DNA of 64,000 bases from Enoplosus armatus (lineage: Eukaryota > Chordata > Actinopteri > Centrarchiformes > Enoplosidae). Shown here piece after piece: positions 53,466 through 64,000 of the stretch; positions within the stretch are counted from its first letter, which is position 1, and each line of letters begins with the position of its first letter. Under the pieces are notes generated by a model. The model saw only the letters and a list, made by a program, of their open reading frames with translations, did not search any database and had not been told where the DNA came from. A program made the translations under genes and the position numbers. The DNA lies in the NCBI RefSeq assembly GCF_043641665.1, contig NC_092200.1, positions 5,241,694-5,305,693 of the forward strand, written 5' to 3'.

Positions 53466-56400
53466 TTAGCAGGAAGAGAAGAGAATGCCTCATTCAGAAA
53501 GTAAAACATGACGTGCATGCCAGTTTTAGTTCGATACTCCAGGTCATGTACAGTAGATGTGGGCAAAGGTGTCCAGCTGCCAAAATCCAGATGAAAGAAG
53601 CTCTGAGTCGCTAAAAAAAAGTTAATACCGTGCGCTCACAGACATTAAGCTTCAGCAGCAGCAACGAGTGATTTGCTAACCCGGATTTTGCATCTCAGGC
53701 TACATAAAGCCAGTCCTGTCTTCTTGGTGAAGAAACTACTTCCACCTCTTCGGAATGAAAAAGAAAATCTAACATTTAAAATTAAATGTTTTTATTAGAG
53801 TAACAGCTCTTTGTTGTAAAGATGCAAATACGTTATTTATCAGTAAGCCTAAGTATCAGGTCTCAGTCAAGAAAGCTAAACGTGATTTCAAGTAGATGGT
53901 GTATTAATAAATACACACACTTCTGTAACCAAACCTACTCCCTTAGATATGAGTCATATATGAGTTCTGATTTAAACTTTAGACTGACTTTGCAGGCACT
54001 GATGTTGCTCCATTGCTGCTTCTTATAACTTGGAACTTCTTTCCAACATCTCACAGTGAAAAAACTGAATTTGCTCAAGAAGGCTGATTATCTGTAAAAA
54101 CAGTGTACGTGTACTAAAACCGAGACTAAACAAGCTGGGCTAAGGCGAAGCTAGTTAGAAATATAACAGAAGATGCTGCTGTGCTTGTACCATCTAATCT
54201 ATCTGGGTTACAATGTTCATACCATGTGTCACTTAATCCAACATCCCACAATAACTACACAATTCGTGTATAAAAGATGCAATACACAGCATATTAATTA
54301 TGTTTCCACTTGTCCAACTCATGTCATGCTGAAACCTGCTGAAAGTGTTGTTTACAGTTACACATTCAGACCAACGAGTACGCATGCAGACGCACACACA
54401 TTCAATAGTTAATCACATGCTTATTGTACACAAGTTGCTCTTGTGTGATGGTGGCAGAAGTATATCCATTCATGAGCTATCATATTTCTTCTCATAAGTC
54501 TCCTGTGCAGGGCCTGGCTTGGCCTAGATAACAGGAAACCTGCCTGGAGGGGAGACACAGCACCGCAGGACGTAATAGAAGCTATCATAATGCTTAGCAG
54601 GAGAGATGTCCAGGAGCTCATACTGAGGCGGCGTGGCAGAAACACCTCTCAGCCGCGAGGCTGCGATTCGAGGTTTGAAAGGCAAGAGTTGAAATGTTTG
54701 AATCAATCAGAATCTGTTTGTTCGGTTTGTACTGAAACGTTACTGACAGAATACTATTTACACAGCTAGTAGCTTGTGAGAGCCTTGGTTAGATTGAATT
54801 TGGCAAATGTTCTGTTCTGCAGAGATAAACAGGTGCGTTGCCGTGAAGAAGTTGTCGAAAAACATCGTCTCGGCCTTGAAAGTGAAAGTCATTCTTTCAA
54901 CTGGTGAGTGAGACTTAAATGTGTTTAATTATTGACAAGTTTTTCAGATTCAATCCGATCTAATCATGGGCAGAATATGAGACTTACTGAATCTTTGCAG
55001 CAGAATCAAACTATTGGCCTGAATTGTTACACCTCTCCTCTCAATAACTGACTGGCTGGTAAATTCACACCTTGAGCCTGTTTACTGACAGCTCTGCGAT
55101 ACAACCAAACACTGAATGCCAACACTATAAGAGGTGTCTTCCTGATTGAACTATACATACTGTTTCTAAATTGTCAACTCCATTAGAATCTCCCTGTGGC
55201 TGTTTATCTACATCTGCTTTATGGCCTGCATTGATTTAACAGGGGACAGATGAATCAATACATGATAACAGCTTTTCCATACAAGATAAAGTATTATTTT
55301 AATTGCTCTAATACGTTTGCCTTATTAAAAATGCACGTTTCCCTACCTAGCTCTGCATTCAATATTTATCAATATCCCATTCCATCACATTAAATTGTGC
55401 TGATCCTGATCCGCCATGTCAGCTTGTTTAATGACACTGGGACTTAACGGTCTATATTCAGGCTTAATGGGCCACTCTCATATATTTTATAGGCCTACAA
55501 TACTGAACTGACAAACCCTGTGTTCTGTTAAACTGAATGCATATGATTCAAAATGAAGCAAATTGGTGAGATCTGATGCACAAGCTGGACCCACAGAGCA
55601 CTTACAGAGACGGTTAAAGTCGCATAAGGTTTGTGGATTTCTGTACTTTTTTTGACTTCGGACCCATCTCCTAAAAAAAGACTAAACTTGTGGTTCGTGG
55701 ACAGACAGCGATGTTACAGTAGCTCAAAATCTACTCACAGGAAAGCACACACACACACACACACACAGCAGCGTTGTAGCCTACAAAACACAGACAAATA
55801 ATTCCAGTAACTAGTTGCGAGCCATGCTCTCCTCTGAGACTACATGACATCTATTTACTCCTGTTTGCATTTCCTGCAGCACACCACTAATCTGAAGTTA
55901 AACCTGCTTCTTGAGGGATTAATTCACTCTTAAGTCCTCTTCTAGTCCCGTCAGTGGCTCTATTCATTTCCTGCAAAATCAGATGTGACAAATCCAGGAG
56001 TATTTATGAATCCAGGCCTTCCAGAAGCCGATTTGAGTTTGTCCAGCAATAAGGAGGGCACTTAAATGTAGCGCTATACTTCACCCATACTGTAGAGCAA
56101 ACTGTGGTTCATCCTAATTGTTTTCCCAACTTGGTAGCATAGCCTACTGCAGTTTAAAGAAACGCCTGCTGCAGCAAAGGAAATCGTTATTCCTGCCCCT
56201 CCAAGTCGATCTATGGATGGAGTTTGGATAGTTTATCTGTGGGAGCTCGTTACAGTCGTTACAGTGCATCCTTCCGAGGGACCTGAATGCAGCTACTTAC
56301 ATTTATTCCTCCGCTGCTGAAGGCGTGAAGACTGTTGAACTCAAAACAAAGAAAACCTTGTGATCAAACGACCTGCGTGTGATTTCCAATCCTTGTTCTT

Positions 56401-57362
56401 GAATTGTTGATCGCGTCACTTGTTTTTTTATTTTTTTTTAATTTTTTTTTTCTATGAAGCATTACGGACATATCGATCAGATCAGGTAACCTTCAGATAA
56501 CATTGATAAAGGATGCCTTCTCTAATGAGCAATTTGGCCAGCCTCACAAAATAACACGTCAGCCACAGGTGCATATTTCTGTCACCTTGTTCTTTATTGT
56601 AAATACAGAAACGTGTCACTTATCCACTCATATTATATACCTGCAAAAGGGAAAATGTCTGTTCATCCTCGTTGATACAGAAAACAAAAACGCATTGAAC
56701 TGCCCCAAGAATCAAAACTCCCCTCGTCCACCCAGCATCATCTAGTCAAAAAATGATAACATCCAAAAATACTTGACACTGCCACCAGCAAAAGTATAAT
56801 GAAATCGAAAAAAGAGAGAAACACAAAAACAACAAACCTGTGAGCTCAGCTGCAAGAAAAGTATCACGTTAAAACGTCACCAGGCTTTAAAAATGACTCC
56901 TTCTTATAAAGAAAAGAGGAACAAAGTAAAAGCAAAGGGTTTGATCGGTGAGATTCACCGAGACATCAAAATCACAAAACTCGAAGGCAACAAACAACAC
57001 TGCAAAATGCAAACCAAAGCATAGCAACAGCAAAAGTCGACAGAAACAAAAAAATAAAAATGTTTCAAAACCACCAATAAATGTTTGAAAAATCTCAATA
57101 CTGACAAAAGCTGCTTGGTTTCGACCCTCGAAACAAAACTGCAAGCAAGTAAAGGCTTTCTCAAGACCGATATCGCACCCGTTTACCCTCCTGGCACTCT
57201 CCATCAGAATAACTGCATGCTAAAAACTTGAAGCCTGGATGTGAAAAACGCTCAAAACCACCATGTCAATGCTCAAATTCAAACACCAGCAAAAGGAGGA
57301 AAAATAAAAAAGGGGGCAATTAAAAAGACAAAAAATGCTTACAAAAAAGCCATTGGAAATGT
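53466..57362. other. 5' part of ralyl intron 1
   Basis: Holds one CA microsatellite. The last 600 bases (56740-57340) are strikingly A-rich on the plus strand, i.e. T-rich in the transcript, with many AAAA and CAAA runs, just downstream of the first donor. No exon recognised. Confidence 0.5.
55745..55768 (+). repeat. CA microsatellite, about 12 repeats
   Basis: Pure CA run within intron 1. Confidence 0.95.
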
Positions 57363-57368
57363 ACTCAC

Positions 57369-57640
57369 CGAGCGGGAGTAAAATGTTGCAATAAAAATGT
57401 GATATGGCTCAAAATACAGTATGGCGGTGCAAGCCGAAATGCTGTGCCTTTTCTCTAGATCTCTGCCTCCAGTTCTGTCATGTGACTGATTCAGCCCCGA
57501 CTTCCAGCAATGAGAGAGCAGTGTTGAACAGCTGATGCTGAATGCTCTCCTAACGGCTTGGCTCTCTCCAAAAGTAAAAAGAGGTAGTCCTTATCATCCC
57601 ACAGTTATGACTGAGCTGGTTGTGTGTTTTCCCCTGGCTT
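57369..57640 (-). other. ralyl: Candidate untranslated first exon of ralyl
   Basis: On the minus strand the sequence leaving the CpG-rich block ends in CCCGCTCG followed by GTGAGTAC, a consensus donor at 57368. Joined to the coding exon at 20030 it would give a normal 5' UTR leading to the ATG at 20012. The right edge (transcription start) is not visible; 57640 is a rough guess. A TATA-like TTTAAAA lies at 57655-57648. The exon has one short upstream ORF (57481-57455) and no later ATG before the donor. Assignment to ralyl rests on strand, distance and the absence of any other gene. Confidence 0.55.
57455..57481 (-). CDS. Short upstream ORF in the candidate 5' UTR exon
   Basis: Eight codons (MTELEAEI) followed by TAG, wholly inside the proposed untranslated exon. 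It is the last ATG before the donor. If the exon is real, this frame could modulate translation of the main ORF. No family resemblance is claimed. Confidence 0.25.
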   Translation of the reverse strand: MTELEAEI

Positions 57641-57788
57641 TTTTCTGTTTTAAAGATGCAGAGCTCACTCGGTGTCAGCGCCGCGGCGGCATCCGGACAT
57701 GCTGTCACTCCATTCAGCACGAGCTGTTATCCACCGCACGTGTCTGTTCTCTTATGAGGAATGAAGGGAGAGGCGTGCGGGTTATTGC

Positions 57789-57801
57789 GGGGGGGGGGGG
57801 G
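57789..57801 (+). repeat. Run of 13 G in the promoter block
   Basis: Uninterrupted G run in the CpG-rich block upstream of the candidate first exon. Confidence 0.9.
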
Positions 57802-57937
57802 CTGGTCAACGTATGCACGCGTAGCACATTTAAGAAAAACATAACCGCATCACACTCGTGATAGCGCGCTGCTCTCTGCGCGGTGCTGAAATCCGGCGAA
57901 GGTGACGAAGGAGCAGCAGCGGCATCACAGGCGGCCC

Positions 57938-57958
57938 AGCTCTGTCCGTGGTGCTGAA
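57938..57958 (-). promoter_or_regulatory. RE1/NRSE element (REST binding site), best copy
   Basis: On the minus strand it reads TTCAGCACC, AC, GGACAGAGCT. The degenerate RE1 consensus is TTYAGCACC, two free bases, GGASAGNGCC, so only the last base differs. REST represses neuronal genes in non-neuronal cells through this motif. Its position at the edge of the ralyl CpG block fits a brain-expressed target. It is also the first unit of a tandem family continuing to about 59560. Confidence 0.8.
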
Positions 57959-58002
57959 AGACAGTGTGCCACATCCAAAAGTATTACACTCATACTATCA
58001 CC

Positions 58003-58080
58003 AGCCCTGATCATGGGGCAGAAACAACAGCCCTGATCATGGGGCAGAAACAACAGCCCTGATCATGGGGCAGAAACAAT
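58003..58080. repeat. Three tandem copies of a 26-bp unit
   Basis: Copies start at 58003, 58029 and 58055 and read AGCCCTGATCATGGGGCAGA followed by AACAAC, almost identical to each other apart from the last base of the array (T for C). Aligned to the neighbouring RE1 cores the unit is recognisable as a decayed RE1 (about five mismatches), so it looks like a local expansion of one unit of the larger array. Confidence 0.85.
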
Positions 58081-58111
58081 GGAGTGAGTTTAGCACAAAT
58101 ACTAGTACCAG

Positions 58112-59232
58112 TGGCTGTGTCCCAATTACTACTTACAGGTTTTGAGGTTGTCGTACTTTAAATCAAGCATAAGCAGCAACCAAAAAAAAGTCAGTATACT
58201 AAAAGTAGAGTTTAGATTTTTAATGGGATGCTGATGGACACTATCTTCCCTTAATGTGTTGCACAAAGAAAATGGAGGAGATGCTCACAGCTGCAAAGCT
58301 GGTAAAGCAGTTTGTGAAAACATTTTGCTGTTGATGTATGTTTTTTTTTTGTATACAAACTGCACAAACAATACACGAAGATAATAACTAATAACTAATA
58401 ATACATAGTTGTGTCCTTGGTGTTGCAACAGAGGAAATACAGAACACTGAAGACAAATCATGGTTTCACCATCTTCATATCGTTCTTTGACTGAGAGAGT
58501 AAAGAAATATTTAGAACAAACAAACAAAAAATATTCTCAACAACTCCCAGTTGTATTTAATGGTGCTGAAACTTAGGGAGCGTGGCACAATTTAGAACAA
58601 CCATTACAGTCTGCACAGATGATTCTCTATAGACGACTACATCATCTGTCAGAGGGATAAAAAAAGGGTTGGGGTCCTTTCTTTATTACGGCAGTCATTT
58701 AAATGTACCATCTGTTCTGTCTGCACAATGCATGATGGTACTTGTTCCTTACTTAGTGACCACTGATTGTACACTGCTTCACACAATGCATTATGGGATA
58801 GTTTGAGTCTGCTAAATTGGATATAATGACTCTCAATTCACCACTACAAACCGGCGAACATACTATAAAGTGGAATTTAATAGTGAATGATTTCAGACAC
58901 AGACTTATTGTTAACACCACCTGGCGGGTAATTTAGTACAAATAAAATCAGAACATGTCAGGAACTGTTTCAACATTTATTAATCACTAAATGGAGCAAC
59001 AAAAAACTCAGGTCATTCATATTCGTAGCTTTTTATTTCTGTTGTTTCATAGTTTGTGACCATTAATTGTGCACTACTTTTTACATTGCATTATGGGATA
59101 TTCTGAGTGCGCTTTATAGGGTATACCATGTTTTATTAGACATTTGGACACTATTACGAATTGGCAAACACGCTATAAAGTGAGCTATACAGCAAATAGT
59201 GAACGATTTTGGCCATGACGTACTGTTAACAT
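58112..59232. mobile_element. Decayed non-autonomous DNA transposon (MITE-like), internally duplicated
   Basis: The left end reads GGCTGTGTCCCAATTACTAC. The inverse complement of a similar terminus appears at 58878-58905 (ATAGTGAATGATTTCAGACA), and a more diverged one at 59193-59215. Inside, two copies of a roughly 300-bp segment are seen, marked by GCATTATGGGATA at 58790 and 59090 and by a CTATAAAGTG motif about 300 bp apart. Such termini are common on teleost MITEs. No transposase frame is present. The element separates the two parts of the RE1 array. Confidence 0.4.
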
Positions 59233-59237
59233 CCCCC

Positions 59238-59258
59238 AGCTCTGTCCCTGGTGCTTAA
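59238..59258 (-). promoter_or_regulatory. RE1-like element, tandem unit A
   Basis: Minus strand reads TTAAGCACC, AG, GGACAGAGCT: two mismatches to the degenerate RE1 consensus (position 3 and the last base). It is part of the 74-bp repeat array. Confidence 0.55.
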
Positions 59259-59384
59259 ACATGCATGATTTAGAACAAACCACCAATAGTATCATATTCT
59301 TGACATCCCTCAGCCCTGAAACTGAGGGCGTGCAGTACATTTAGGACAAATGCCCACCAGTATCAAACTTGTTTAAAACCATTA

Positions 59385-59405
59385 AGCCCCGTCCGTGGTG
59401 CTGAA
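59385..59405 (-). promoter_or_regulatory. RE1-like element, tandem unit C
   Basis: Minus strand reads TTCAGCACC, AC, GGACGGGGCT: two mismatches (position 16 and the last base). The left half-site is perfect. Confidence 0.6.
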
Positions 59406-59521
59406 ACTGAGGGAATTTAGCACATTTAGGACAAACAACAGTATTAGCTCTGCCCGCGTTGAAAGGGAAAGAACAGCGTTATTTGGAACAAACAAACAGT
59501 GTCATACTCTTAATGTTGTGC

Positions 59522-59542
59522 AGCGCTGTTCATGGTGCTGAA
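59522..59542 (-). promoter_or_regulatory. RE1-like element, tandem unit E
   Basis: Minus strand reads TTCAGCACC, AT, GAACAGCGCT: two mismatches (position 13 and the last base). Left half-site perfect; the right half keeps CAGCGC. Confidence 0.6.
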
Positions 59543-59575
59543 ACTGGGTGGCTTTCACCATATACTGTGCTCAAA

Positions 59576-62500
59576 CGCTGTTCAGGCTTCATAGATAGAG
59601 AGACACTGTTTTCATTTATTCATTTATGGCCCAGGATCCAAAGAGTTTTAAAATCATTTTGGATTCATAGCATCTTCATGAGTACCTGCAAAAACCTCAC
59701 TCCCTCTCTCATTTGTTAAATAAATACACCTGAGAAATGTAGGTTATTGCTGATTGTGCCAGACAGGAAAGTAATAATGTGTTATTGATGCATTAGCGTC
59801 TGACTGCAGTTGTCAGACAAAATTCATGTAACAGGCAGCGTTGGAGACAACTGTCACCATTCATTCATCATAACTGTGGTTGGTGCGCTGTTTCCACCTT
59901 AAGCACTGTCTAATTTCATTTACTTTTCAGATCGCATCCAGGCCTTTGGGAGGCACTATGTGAAATGCTTTACAGTCTCTAAAGAATACATTTGGTGTCC
60001 AAGAACAGTGATCAAACTTTCCTCGAAGCAAAATCTAGCACCTTATCACCGACTGTGTTTACCTCTCCTTTCATTTAGCCATCAGAGCCTGTTAAGTCGC
60101 CTCGGCAACAGACTGTACCGGACTGCTTTTTCTCAATTGGTGTCATATGTCAACAGTGTCATAGCACATTGGTATTTGTGCCTATAAACTAACTTGACGG
60201 TCAGCGTGCTGCCGTGCAGGACATGTCAGACCGTAATTATCAATGCCTGGGGGGTGTTCATGACCTAACTCACTGTCAATGAGGTGATTCAGAAAGCTGC
60301 AGAGGTCTAACTTAAGACTTGGATAGTAAACAGATAGAGATGGGCGCCAACGCGTGGGCAGAGCAGAGGTGACAAAGAAAATGATGCAATTAAACCACAG
60401 CCAGCATAATTCCTCGTAATCCAATACCACACTCTATAATAAACTATGACTGGTGAATGACATCGTTATTGACAAAGAGTCATTTGGCTTAAAATCAAGC
60501 TTTCTCCCAGTTTAATACTGCATAACTTTTAATGGACGCTGCGGACGATGTACAGGTATATAAAGAATTTATGTCTCACTCGACATGATTTATACATATG
60601 TGACCATAAACATGGGAGATGCTGTCATGTTTACTGCGATACAGGTCCGCGCTGTTTATCAGCCATGCTGGTGCAACAGAAAGAGACTCGCAAGGTTAAA
60701 GGAGTGCCCTTTATGAATATCCGAAATAAGAAATATCAATCATAACAACCGTTTGACATGGCGGGGCTCTTTGTATACACTTAGCAGCACCTGCACGTCC
60801 AAAGACACACTAGACACACATTCACCTGGATCTCAGTGTTTTGGTAGTTTTACAAATGAAATAAGGAATGAAGCTGAACTGAATAATAATTCATTGCCTA
60901 CTGTCTCAGTAGTATAGCTCTGTGCAAGGACCACTCATTGCCTTTGGCCATAAAGAGCCAATCAGAGGCAGAGCTCAAAACATGTGGGCTTCTGGGCCTT
61001 AGCACACATCTAAAGTGTTTCCTCTCGAGGTGCATTAATCAATATTTGTTGGTACATTATTTATTGGCTGGAATCAAGTGCAACATGCAGCAACATAGAA
61101 AAGTAAGCAATTCAGCTCCACAGCCACTTCTTTTGATACTAAGGTGTTATATGAAGGACCAATGTTCACGACCCCTCTCAGTCATACGTTACAAAATGGC
61201 GTCTGTGAAGGGATATAATCATTTCAAGAGGAATATATAGCATAATCCCATTTTTCTCTGCTTCGCGTGTGATGTTTCATGTTAAATTGGATGAACTTTC
61301 TATAATGAAAAGTCATAGGATGCTCATCAGCCACGCAGCTGATGCCCACCTCAATGTGTGGCGGTAGTGCACGGGATCCTGTGGCAATAACAAACAACAA
61401 CTACGGACTGAATTAATTTCCTTTATTAAAGCTGTGAGGGGATTTGTATTCTTTAATTACGATTTTGTCAAGGAGTCTGCAGAAATCGTGTGGGATATTT
61501 TCCTCAAAACTAAATGGAGTGTGCACACGTAACTGTAAGGGGATTTAATGCTCATTACAATAAATGGGTTACATTTACAAATCTAGAGCTTGAGGTGGAA
61601 GGATTATATCAAATAATTCTAAATGAAAATATACTTGAAAGCCTTTTTTGCATTGCCTGTGTTTGCTAATATCAGCATTGGAAAACAGGTTTAGTAAAAT
61701 CATTGCAGGGGAGGCTTTTTTTTCCACCGTTATGCATATTTTAAAGGTTGGAAATGTGCTTGTGTGGGCCGGGTCAGTGGGAAAAATGTCAACCAGTACA
61801 TTTTAGGTATCAGACTCAATTGAATGGATCTCCCATGTGTTTATGTGGCACCTTCATTTTCATTCTTCCCTTCGTCCCTGTCAACGGCTGCACTCTGTCC
61901 GAGCTGGCTGACCCACGGCAGCCTGTTGGGACATAAGACGAGGCTTACTGACATGAATAGCAGTCATCCTGCAGAGAATCCTCATGTGTGACTCTCAGAG
62001 GTCTTGCAGATATGTGCACTAAAACCATCAGCCTCTGGTACCATCTAAGACTAACAGCTCAGGCTTTCAGACCTACTGTAGAAGGTTTACTTCAGTCAAT
62101 TAGGAGACAAATGGCTCTTTGATTTGTCTTGAAGCTATAATCCCTTGGCATGTCATGGGGAAAAAAAACAGTTTTTGATACAATTTATGGTCTCCATTTT
62201 TCTGCAATAGCCATTTGATGTTTTTATATTCAGTAATTACCTCTCTATATAGTAGTTTTCATTACTGGCGGAGCCTGCCATTACATACACAGGGGACTCA
62301 CAGGAAACGATGCATGCATGTAATTTATTTTAATTTATCTCACTGATATCAGCCTCGATTGTTACTGTTGCCTCTCTTAACACTGTGTCAGAGCTGTATT
62401 AAATCACTGCTCATGCTAACTCAACATTTCTTACTGCCACTGCTTCACATTAAAAGTATTCAGCTGGCTTTTATTGTGAAGCAGTCACGGAAAATGCAAT

Positions 62501-63906
62501 GCATTTGTAACCGAGGTTAGCGCTTACAGCAATCGTCCGTCAAAGATGCATCTACAAAACAAGACATGGACATTTTCAGCAGTGTTTCGCAATGGATGGA
62601 AGACGGAAAGTGTGTGCAGTATTAAATCAAATTGGCGGTTGCTCATGGCATTAATGACTCACGTCTTTTAAAAAGCAATAATAGTTTGTTTGGCTGCACT
62701 GTAAACATTTTCACAAGTTGTATTTATGAAAAAGTAACTGCTAAAGGAATGCTTGCTGTAGTTTTAAACAGCACTGGAGATGCAAAACTGTCACCAAATC
62801 AATCTGGCCTGAAAATATAAAGTATAACTTTGACGCTACTATGTGTAATATCACAACATCAGTAAATCACAGTAATTATCAGACAAACAGGTAGAAAATC
62901 TGCAGCTTCCAGCACACTTTGAGCTGCGTTTGAGTCCATCAGGTTAAAATGCAATACAGCACAAAACAGGAAGAGACCACTAACGAACTAATCAACTCTT
63001 TTCCCTTTCAGAGCTAACACACAATGGGATTATGCCCTCGCTAAGCAATATAACATGTAATGGGATTTTCATTAGTATGCGGGTACTACAAAGGACTTTG
63101 TCTACTCAGTGAGAGAAGTAAAGTGAAATTTGAGAGCTGCATTATTCTTTATGGGACAGCATGTTCCACTATCTTTGTTCCACTGTCTAACCTTCAGCTG
63201 TGGCTTATGAGATCCAGTGCTTATAGTCTCGTGAAAAAAGCATCTCATTATAACAAGAGGATGTTCTTACTATAACAAGATACTGCAGTTTATTTATTTA
63301 TTATGTGCTGCTGCTGTACAGTATGTTTCTGTACATTTATAGCTTTATTTATACGTTGAAATGGGATCTACATAATGAAGCAGATGTTTGAGGGGTTATA
63401 TTAGATAAACTGTCTTTTTGACTTTCATTTGTACATCAGGAAACAGTGTCATCAAAGTCACAAACTGAGATGTATCAGCTTTTGGAGATACGACACATAA
63501 GCTCTTAAGTCATGATCCATAATCTTTTCCTCAAGTCAGGTAAATAGAGTAAAGCCTTTTATGTGGAACTTGGCAGTGGTAATATTATATCATGCTGATT
63601 AGTAAAAATCTCAGGGGATACACTTTCAATTATTTGCATTACACTACGCAAGTGCAGGATGATTTTTGAACCTGACATTCAGAAGGTCACACTTCCGTCT
63701 GCAGATATGCTTTCAGTTTAATACTTTTAATACACCCACTATTTCTAAATTACTTTGCCCAAAGTACACTTACTTAAGGATACTTTGGTCTGATATCTGT
63801 GAGAGGGAATTCTGAGTTTAATATTAGATATATTTCTAATGACTAAAACAGATGTCATCTTCAAAATGCAGTTATTTTTCTTTTCTGTTTTAGGTTTTCT
63901 CCTTAA
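59576..63906. other. Upstream flank of ralyl, nothing recognised
   Basis: Presumed intergenic DNA 5' of the gene. A block at 61400-61500 (GAATTAATTTCCTTTATTAA, TTCTTTAATTACGATTTTGT) resembles conserved non-coding elements with homeodomain cores. No gene seen. Confidence 0.45.
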
Positions 63907-64000
63907 AGGGGAACTCCACCGATTTTGCACATCAAAATCTGTTTACAGGTCTTGGGGAGTACTACTGCGTGTGTGAAAACAGTTGTATGAAGCCTTTTGT
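63907..64000 (+). repeat. 5' end of a teleost repeat cut by the window edge
   Basis: AAAGGGGAACTCCACCGATTTTGCACATCA region with TGTTTACAGGTCTTGGGGAG and TACTACTGCGTGTGTGAAAA is the start of a frequent fish repeat; it continues beyond the window. Recognised from memory of the pattern. Confidence 0.5.

Larger units (their letters stand above)
57641..57960 (-). promoter_or_regulatory. CpG-rich promoter block of ralyl
   Basis: By eye this block holds about 27 CpG dinucleotides in under 300 bases, in a window that is otherwise AT-rich and CpG-poor. It includes an E-box-type CACGTG at 57737-57742, a run of 13 G (C on the minus strand) at 57789-57801, and a near-perfect RE1/NRSE element at its outer edge. 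It sits just 5' of the candidate first exon on the minus strand. The sequence signs are those of a CpG-island promoter; activity is inferred. Confidence 0.6.
59237..59575. repeat. Degenerate tandem repeat, period about 74 bp, with an RE1-like core
   Basis: Units start at 59237, 59311, 59384, 59445 and 59521 (spacings 74, 73, 61, 76). Each reads roughly: CAGCYCTGTCCGTGGTGCTG, then AAACTGAGGG, an AT-rich linker with ACATTTAGGACAAA, then AGTATCATACTCTTGACATC. Unit 2 lacks the middle of the RE1 core, and unit 4 has a small deletion in it. A first unit of the same type sits at 57937-58000, and a half unit at 58561-58602 (TGGTGCTGAAACTTAGGGAG followed by AATTTAGAACAA). Confidence 0.75.

Noticed and set aside
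58003..58080. Possible CRISPR-like array
   Set aside because: Direct tandem copies without spacers in a vertebrate genome; it is a short minisatellite.

Overview
The window looks like non-coding DNA from a ray-finned (teleost) fish genome, almost all of it taken up by one large neuronal gene on the minus strand. The evidence is: one unmistakable vertebrate-type coding exon with consensus splice sites, otherwise very low coding density, CA microsatellites, and many decayed interspersed repeats that I recognise as common in teleost introns. No bacterial, viral or plasmid feature is visible.

The anchor is the first coding exon of ralyl (RALY-like hnRNP C family RNA-binding protein), minus strand, 20030 to 19757. 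It encodes residues 1-85 with both RNP motifs of the RRM. The acceptor and donor (GTAAGT) are both clear, and the exon ends in phase 1 inside an Asp codon, as expected for the family. No later exon (acidic/basic C-terminal half) was recognised between 1 and 19756, so that interval is intron and the rest of the gene lies to the left of the window.

A CpG-rich block at about 57.4-57.96 kb is followed, on the minus strand, by a consensus donor at 57368. I read it as the ralyl promoter and untranslated first exon. Intron 1 would then run from 57368 to 20031 (about 37 kb). A second CpG-rich block at 0.92-1.31 kb also ends in a strong minus-strand donor (1039), preceded by a 12-codon open frame starting ATG. 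It is phase-compatible with the next ralyl exon and could be an internal alternative promoter giving a form without the RRM.

The most interesting signal is upstream of the main promoter (57.9-59.6 kb). A degenerate tandem repeat of about 74 bp carries, unit after unit, a sequence matching the RE1/NRSE motif bound by the neuronal-gene repressor REST. Four copies are within one or two mismatches of the degenerate consensus, all in the same orientation. The best lies in the CpG block itself. A triplicated 26-bp repeat next to it is a decayed form of the same motif.

The introns are rich in foldback structures. An approximately 800-bp inverted repeat begins 190 bp from the RRM-exon acceptor. There are several copies of a palindromic teleost repeat, and a pair of oppositely oriented copies of another repeat on either side of the coding exon. 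These could shape splicing, RNA editing or circular-RNA formation. The remaining stretches hold only simple repeats, decayed transposon fragments or nothing I can recognise.
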